NCBI GenBank assembly: GCA_050942555.1
Contig: JBMNNN010000038.1
Coordinates: forward strand, 1-13,323
DNA: 13,323 nucleotides
Reading direction: 5' to 3'
From: JAAYXU01 sp050942555
GTDB taxonomy: Bacteria > Bacillota > Clostridia > Christensenellales > UMGS416
Shown here: in pieces, positions 12,037 through 13,323 of the stretch
Layout of the letters: every line of letters starts with the position of its first letter
How positions within the stretch are numbered: position 1 is the first letter of the stretch
Position numbers and translations under genes: made by a program
The notes under the pieces: model-generated
Databases searched by the model: none
Seen by the model: the letters and a program-made list of their open reading frames with translations, nothing else
What the model was told of the DNA's origin: nothing

Positions 12037-13323
12037 TACTCGTCAGGAATAGACTGCATCAGCATCCATTCGACAAAAACCGCGTGTCCTTTTGTGGGAT
12101 CGTTGATGAATACATGGGTGATCGCGCCGGCCAGCTTTCCGTCCTGTATGATGGGGCTGCCGCTCATACCCTGCACGATCCCGCCGGTCTTTGCCAGCAG
12201 TTCCGGGTCGTCGATCTCAATGACCATGCTCTTGATGGCGGGACGATCCTGGCTGAATACCCGTATGATCCTGCAAGAGTACTCGCGGATCCCCTCCGAA
12301 TCGATCGTCGTGAGCAGCGTAGCGGGGCCCGTATGGACCTCGCTGTGGGAGGCCACCGGTATCGGATCGGGGTAGAGCGGGTTCGTGATGGGCTCCAGCG
12401 CGTCCCCAAAGAGCCCAAACGGCGTATTGAGCCGGATATTGCCGATCGCGACGTCCCCGCTGAAGAAGATACCCCGCAGTTCTCCGGGCGTGCCCCGCTC
12501 GCCCTGCTGTATATCGATGATGTTCGAGTACTGGATCGTACCCTCCCGCACATCGAGCACGGTGTCGGTATCCATGTCCTTGATCGCGTGGCCCAGCGCT
12601 CCATAGGTGCCATACGCCGCGTCGTAGAATGTCAGCGTCCCCACGCCCGCAGAGCTGTCCCGCACCCACATGCCCATCCGGTATATGCCGTCCTGCCCGT
12701 CGCGAACCGCGGTGATCGAAAGATTGAGCGTCCTGTCGCCCCGCCGCACCTTGAGCCGCGCAGGCGCTCCGGCGCAGCCCTGTATGATGTCCGAGAGGCT
12801 CTTTGCGTCAGTCAAAGGCTTTCCCTCGGCCTCCAGTATGATGTCGCCCGGCTGGAGCCCGGCTTCCTGGGCCGGCCGCCGCGTCGTACCGTCCCCCGAC
12901 AAGAGATCCGATATGCCCACCACGAGGATGCCCTCTGTGTACAGCGAGACGCCGATGGGCTGGCCGCCCGGTACCAGCGTCATTTCCGGGAACACATGGA
13001 CGCTGACGTTTTTTATCGGTATGATGCCGAAAAGCGTCAGCGACAGCGCGGTCTGTCCGCACTCCTCCGGATAGATTTCGAGCGCGTCGGCGGTAAATAC
13101 CGCGTCTCCGGTCGTCGCTGTCTGGCTGAACCGGATCAGCTCGTCGCCTTCGTTTTCCACAGTCAGCCACCCGGACGGAAGGCCAAGCGGCAGGCTGATC
13201 GACTGCCCCCGGTGCAGATTGAGACTGCCGGGAACGTTTCTGAATAGTCTTAGAGGAGAGGAGTAGTTCAGGGCTATAACCCCTGCGGCCAACATGATTC
13301 CAATTGTCTTTTTGACAGCTTCC
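12036..13323 (-). CDS. spoIVB: SpoIVB serine peptidase (S55), start beyond window edge
   Basis: An ATG at 13293-13295 would give 419 residues, but the frame stays open to the window edge and the upstream codons read EAVKKTIGI. This adds the basic flank of the N-terminal membrane anchor (continuing MLAAGVIALNYSS), so the true start is probably outside. A PDZ domain spans about residues 115-195 of the 419 (AGLQPGDIILEAEGKPL). The SpoIVB peptidase domain follows, with catalytic His236 in GALGHAIKD, Asp363 in DDPELL and Ser378 in GGIVQGMSGSPI, then THVFINDPTKGHAVFVEWML. SpoIVB is made in the forespore, crosses to the intermembrane space and cleaves SpoIVFA to release pro-sigma-K processing. All catalytic residues are intact. 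The stop codon lies about 55 nt before the spo0A ATG. Confidence 0.95.
   Translation of the reverse strand, partial: EAVKKTIGIMLAAGVIALNYSSPLRLFRNVPGSLNLHRGQSISLPLGLPSGWLTVENEGDELIRFSQTATTGDAVFTADALEIYPEECGQTALSLTLFGIIPIKNVSVHVFPEMTLVPGGQPIGVSLYTEGILVVGISDLLSGDGTTRRPAQEAGLQPGDIILEAEGKPLTDAKSLSDIIQGCAGAPARLKVRRGDRTLNLSITAVRDGQDGIYRMGMWVRDSSAGVGTLTFYDAAYGTYGALGHAIKDMDTDTVLDVREGTIQYSNIIDIQQGERGTPGELRGIFFSGDVAIGNIRLNTPFGLFGDALEPITNPLYPDPIPVASHSEVHTGPATLLTTIDSEGIREYSCRIIRVFSQDRPAIKSMVIEIDDPELLAKTGGIVQGMSGSPIIQDGKLAGAITHVFINDPTKGHAVFVEWMLMQSIPDE
12069..12075 (-). promoter_or_regulatory. 0A box upstream of spo0A
   Basis: The minus strand reads TTTTTGTCGAATGG, containing the exact Spo0A-binding core TGTCGAA. 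It lies in the last codons of spoIVB, about 70 nt upstream of the predicted spo0A transcription start. Spo0A binding near its own promoter is known in Bacillus; binding here is inferred. Confidence 0.45.

Noticed and set aside
11928..13247. 439-codon plus-strand open frame opposite spoIVB
   Set aside because: It is antisense to a fully conserved SpoIVB, is rich in Arg/His/Pro with no recognisable domain, and arises from the GC-rich codon pattern.
1..13323. Mobile elements, CRISPR arrays, tRNA or rRNA genes
   Set aside because: No transposase, integrase, regularly spaced repeats or RNA gene sequence was seen. The window is filled by closely packed chromosomal genes.

Overview
The window is a GC-rich stretch (about 60% by eye) from a spore-forming Gram-positive bacterium of the class Clostridia. 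The evidence is one co-oriented set of sporulation and division genes: spoIVB, spo0A, a spoIIM-like gene, deoB, punA, dacF, an M50 protease, scpA, scpB, a DUF2953-like gene, ytfJ, dacB and rluB. This order resembles the spo0A/dacF/scpAB neighbourhoods known from Bacillus and Clostridium. A Christensenellales-type Clostridium would fit the GC content, but that is only a guess. Every gene I can support is on the minus strand, so transcription runs from high to low coordinates. The long plus-strand open frames are antisense shadows.

Layout in transcription order. (1) 13323-11201: SpoIVB (S55 signalling protease, start outside the window) and Spo0A (sporulation master regulator). A sigma-H-like promoter and an upstream 0A box lie between and within these genes. 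(2) 11147-8519: SpoIIM-like membrane protein, phosphopentomutase and purine nucleoside phosphorylase, closely packed. The two enzymes act in sequence in (deoxy)nucleoside salvage. (3) 8409-7252: the D,D-carboxypeptidase DacF, preceded by a possible sporulation promoter and an SD-pairing inverted repeat, and closed by a hairpin terminator. (4) 7136-2127: a second unit with its own TATAAT promoter. It encodes an M50 membrane protease, the SMC partners ScpA and ScpB, a DUF2953-like membrane protein, YtfJ/GerW, DacB and the pseudouridine synthase RluB, and ends at a clear Rho-independent terminator. (5) 1992-1: the start of a membrane biotin-dependent decarboxylase operon: carboxyltransferase, OadG-type anchor, and the N-terminus of a biotin carrier protein cut off by the window edge.

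In function the window joins engulfment and sigma-K checkpoint control (SpoIIM, SpoIVB), sporulation commitment (Spo0A), spore cortex trimming (DacB, DacF), chromosome condensation (ScpAB), nucleoside salvage and probable sodium-coupled decarboxylation. I see no mobile element, CRISPR array, tRNA or rRNA, and no gene-free stretch over about 135 bases. I found no convincing new multi-gene system. The most interesting signals are regulatory: the dacF leader, where a hairpin pairs with the ribosome binding site and a candidate sporulation promoter would start inside its loop, and the spo0A upstream region. Also notable are a non-canonical acidic pocket in Spo0A and a carboxyltransferase whose substrate-side motifs depart from the family pattern.
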